A DNA stretch of 21,771 bases from a virus. Below, piece after piece: positions 19,923 through 21,771 of the stretch; positions within the stretch are counted from its first letter, which is position 1, and every line of letters starts with the position of its first letter. The position numbers and the translations under genes were made by a program. Where the stretch lies: positions 1-21,771 of IMG/VR virus record IMGVR_UViG_3300017917_000493; one strand, given 5' to 3'. The notes beneath the pieces were generated by a model, which had not been told where the DNA came from, did no database searches, and saw only the letters and a program-made list of their open reading frames with translations.

Positions 19923-21156
19923 TTTGATGTGATCCTTTTATTTTGCCGTATCTTACTGATACTGAATTGTTGTAGTAGTACACCGTAGAAAAATCATTCA
20001 GGTACGCTGATGTTTTTCCAAATTCATGGTTTGATATTACTAAGGCAGTCCTTGGATGCCAGTCTGCTGAAAACAAAGGCTTGGGTATCCGATTTTTTGA
20101 CACGAACACAACCCTAGTTTTTGAATCTATATAATTATTTAAGTGGTTATCCCGTACAAATTGGTTAAATTCCATCTGATCAGGATTGCCATTTTCTAAT
20201 CTAAAAAATACAGTAACTTCGTTAGGATTCAATCTAGCCATTAGAGCATGGCAAAGGTCTTTTGTGGTAGAAATTACTTCTTTATTCTCATCGACTATGA
20301 TTAAAACAGGCCATTGCTTTAATTGATCTAAAATATCAAAGACCTTGGTATGACTGTGTTCTTGTGGATTAATGCGAAATCTAGTCTCTGTAGAAACCAG
20401 TATGTTTTTTATTAAAGAATCCTGGGTAAACTCATTGATTTTTTCAATAATTTTAGGGTTTTTATGCAAAATTCCACAATTTTTTAACCGGTCTAAAAAA
20501 ACAAGAAAATCTGAGCCTTTAACATCGGGAAACTCTTTATCTAAATATTCTTGACAACGAAAATTTACATTTTTTAAAACCAGTTGATCCTCGACCAGAT
20601 CTAGATAAGGTGCAAAATTATCAGGATTTTCTGAAATTTCTTCAATTTTTTCATAATACCGTTGCGCCACGGGTGTTAGTTCAAATCCTAATGGCTGTAG
20701 TGCATTTACAATTTTATAAAAATCCTGTTCGTTGAAAATTAAATGTTTTTCTCCCTTGCGATCTTCTGGATGCACATTTAATTCGTCCTGTAACGCACCC
20801 CAGAGACCGGCAAATTTCTTAGAAAATACGAATTTTATCAAAACTTTTAATTTTTTATTTGAATCAACATACAGCGAAATTAATTGTGTTCGATCTATTT
20901 CTCGCAGAGGCATACGCAAAGGTTTTTCGTTGAGCAAAAGTTCAACATTGACAAAATTTTGCTCTAAGCCCTGGCGATATTTTTCAATTTTTTTAATGGC
21001 AAGGTCTAATTGACGATCAGTTAAGGCTGTCTTTCTAAAAACCTGCCTAGCCAAACTGCGTACTAAATTTTGTTCACCTATATCGATGCGGACATTGACT
21101 GCTCGTGCAGCCATCCCACCTAAAATTTCTAGTGCGTCTTCGATTGTATGCGTCAT
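19909..21156 (-). CDS. Unknown 415-residue protein preceding uvsW
   Basis: The start was placed at 21156 (MTHTIEDALE). An in-frame ATG 18 nt upstream lies outside the -10 box of a strong promoter and could not be in its message. The N-terminal half is helical and charged (ITDRQLD-like helices, REIDRTQLISLYVDSNKKLK, EDQLVLKNVNFRCQEYLDKEF). The C-terminal third is alpha/beta with alternating hydrophobic strands, VLIIVDENKEVISTT, RVVFVSKNRIPKP and TALVISNHEFG, reminiscent of a degenerate RecA-like fold but without a Walker A. It overlaps uvsW by 14 nt and is cotranscribed with it, which suggests a recombination partner or regulator. I do not recognise the family. Confidence 0.7.
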   Translation of the reverse strand: MTHTIEDALEILGGMAARAVNVRIDIGEQNLVRSLARQVFRKTALTDRQLDLAIKKIEKYRQGLEQNFVNVELLLNEKPLRMPLREIDRTQLISLYVDSNKKLKVLIKFVFSKKFAGLWGALQDELNVHPEDRKGEKHLIFNEQDFYKIVNALQPLGFELTPVAQRYYEKIEEISENPDNFAPYLDLVEDQLVLKNVNFRCQEYLDKEFPDVKGSDFLVFLDRLKNCGILHKNPKIIEKINEFTQDSLIKNILVSTETRFRINPQEHSHTKVFDILDQLKQWPVLIIVDENKEVISTTKDLCHALMARLNPNEVTVFFRLENGNPDQMEFNQFVRDNHLNNYIDSKTRVVFVSKNRIPKPLFSADWHPRTALVISNHEFGKTSAYLNDFSTVYYYNNSVSVRYGKIKGSHQIVQL

Positions 21157-21162
21157 AATATG

Positions 21163-21190
21163 ATTATAACACATTTTTACACAGTGTCAA
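21163..21190 (-). promoter_or_regulatory. Consensus sigma70 promoter ahead of the uvsW unit
   Basis: On the minus strand TTGACA (21185-21190), a 16-bp spacer and an extended TGTTATAAT (-10 at 21163-21168) are seen. The ATG at 21156 follows after 6 nt, predicting a leaderless message. The -35 overlaps the stop codon of the glycosyltransferase-like gene. Confidence 0.85.
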
Positions 21191-21771
21191 CCGTTTAGAG
21201 CCAATAAAATTCTCTGTTGAGGTATGCCTTCTTGGATTTCTGGCACAGTCCATTCGGTGTGTAAGATTTTTTGAAACCAATGTGACCTATCGGGTAAAAA
21301 AATCTCATTAATTTTTGAAATAGTTTGACTAACTGGATAAGCCAAACTAGACTTATCACAGATTACGGGTGTTCCGTGCAGGGCCGCTTGTATTCCGGGG
21401 CCGCTGTTATGAGTAATCACACAGTGATGATTAAAATCTATGTCAAATTTGTCGTAGGTGTGAAGAATTTTTTGAGGACGTTGAAAAATTACTCCAGGCA
21501 TGTTGGAAATACTTATAGGATGTCTAGGATGCGGTCGAAAAATAATTGGTCTGTCAGATACTGCTCGAATTTCTGCAACTCGTTGTCTTAACCACGACAC
21601 AGTTGTTGGCTGATTTTGCCATTGCAGACTTCTTTCATGCTGTCCAATGATTAAAATTGAATCTTTTCTTCGTTCACGAATAGATTCTAAATTAATTCCC
21701 AATTTTTGACTTCTATTAGGATCTAAATTTTCTGTATTTCCATAAATTCCATCTGCAGAAATATGATTTGC
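21187..21771 (-). CDS. Glycosyltransferase-like protein, C-terminal part (5' truncated by window edge)
   Basis: The frame is open to the right edge; 194 residues are visible and the start lies outside. Seen: a Rossmann-like strand SILIIGQHERSLQW, then VSDRPIIFRPHPRHPIS, and the nucleotide-sugar-site-like THNSGPGIQAALHGTPVICD. That series (HPRHP, then S-G-x-x-x-x-x-A-x-x-x-G-T-P-V) is typical of GT-B/capsule-polymer transferase folds. It probably modifies a glycan or DNA base, which is inference. It reads in the same direction as the uvsW unit, whose promoter overlaps its stop, so the two are separable in expression. Confidence 0.6.
   Translation of the reverse strand, partial: ANHISADGIYGNTENLDPNRSQKLGINLESIRERRKDSILIIGQHERSLQWQNQPTTVSWLRQRVAEIRAVSDRPIIFRPHPRHPISISNMPGVIFQRPQKILHTYDKFDIDFNHHCVITHNSGPGIQAALHGTPVICDKSSLAYPVSQTISKINEIFLPDRSHWFQKILHTEWTVPEIQEGIPQQRILLALNG

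Noticed and set aside
20549-20577. Plus-strand TTGACA followed 17 bp later by TTAAAA
   Set aside because: The -10 has three mismatches, it is inside a minus-strand gene, and no plus-strand gene follows.
21157-21174. Upstream ATG (21174) for the 415-residue gene
   Set aside because: It lies within the promoter, upstream of the -10 box, so it would not be on the transcript from that promoter.
1-21771. CRISPR array or insertion sequence
   Set aside because: No regular short repeats with spacers, no transposase motif and no paired terminal repeats were seen. The repeats present are protein-level repeats in tail genes.

Overview
This window looks like part of the genome of a T4-like myovirus, most likely one infecting an aquatic methylotroph. 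The phage assignment rests on a UvsW-type helicase, a T4 gp41-type DnaB-family replicative helicase next to a gp61-type Toprim primase, very large repeat-built tail fibre or baseplate proteins, T4-late-like promoter sequences, and dense short-overlap gene packing. The host guess rests on one small gene: a textbook 23-residue PqqA, the peptide precursor of pyrroloquinoline quinone (PQQ), which is the cofactor of methanol dehydrogenases. No genome is named here because no search was run.

Layout. (1) 1-607, + strand: the 3' part of an AAA+ ATPase gene, ending in a strong UUCG-tetraloop terminator. (2) 608-1869, + strand: a small-gene cargo island holding a 43-residue ORF, a single-pass membrane protein, a 24-residue hydrophobic peptide, an acidic 92-residue protein and pqqA, closed by a second terminator. 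Several of these genes are preceded by an ATAAGTACT-like element. (3) 1919-2574, + strand: a class I glutamine-amidotransferase-like protein of the biotin-protein-ligase N-terminal (BPL_N) type, behind a perfect TATAAATA. (4) 2548-11055, - strand: a 2426-residue and a 393-residue tail fibre/structural protein. (5) 11056-13781, - strand: helicase, a 74-residue protein and primase, with near-consensus sigma70 promoters. (6) 13756-14903: a baseplate/tail structural protein on - and, divergently, a conserved-looking small protein on +. (7) 15269-18442, - strand: a tightly overlapping run containing a miniature C-family (DNA polymerase III alpha) palm-like protein, a zinc-finger protein, a 2-oxoglutarate/Fe(II) oxygenase and small unknowns. 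(8) 18459-21771, - strand: uvsW, an unknown 415-residue protein with its own promoter, and a truncated glycosyltransferase-like gene running off the right edge.

How the parts may work together. The helicase, primase, UvsW and probably the polymerase-like and zinc-finger proteins belong to replication and recombination. The three clearest host-type (TTGACA/TATAAT) promoters serve genes on this side, and their start codons lie only 6-7 nt after the -10 box, which suggests leaderless early mRNAs. The structural genes and the pqqA island instead carry ATAARTACT-type elements resembling T4 late promoters. If that reading is right, pqqA would be expressed late or strongly, supplying PQQ precursor to host PqqB/C/D/E enzymes during infection and supporting PQQ-dependent methanol oxidation. 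The most noteworthy items are the viral pqqA, the 192-residue polymerase III alpha-like protein that keeps all three catalytic aspartates, and the two contrasting promoter classes.
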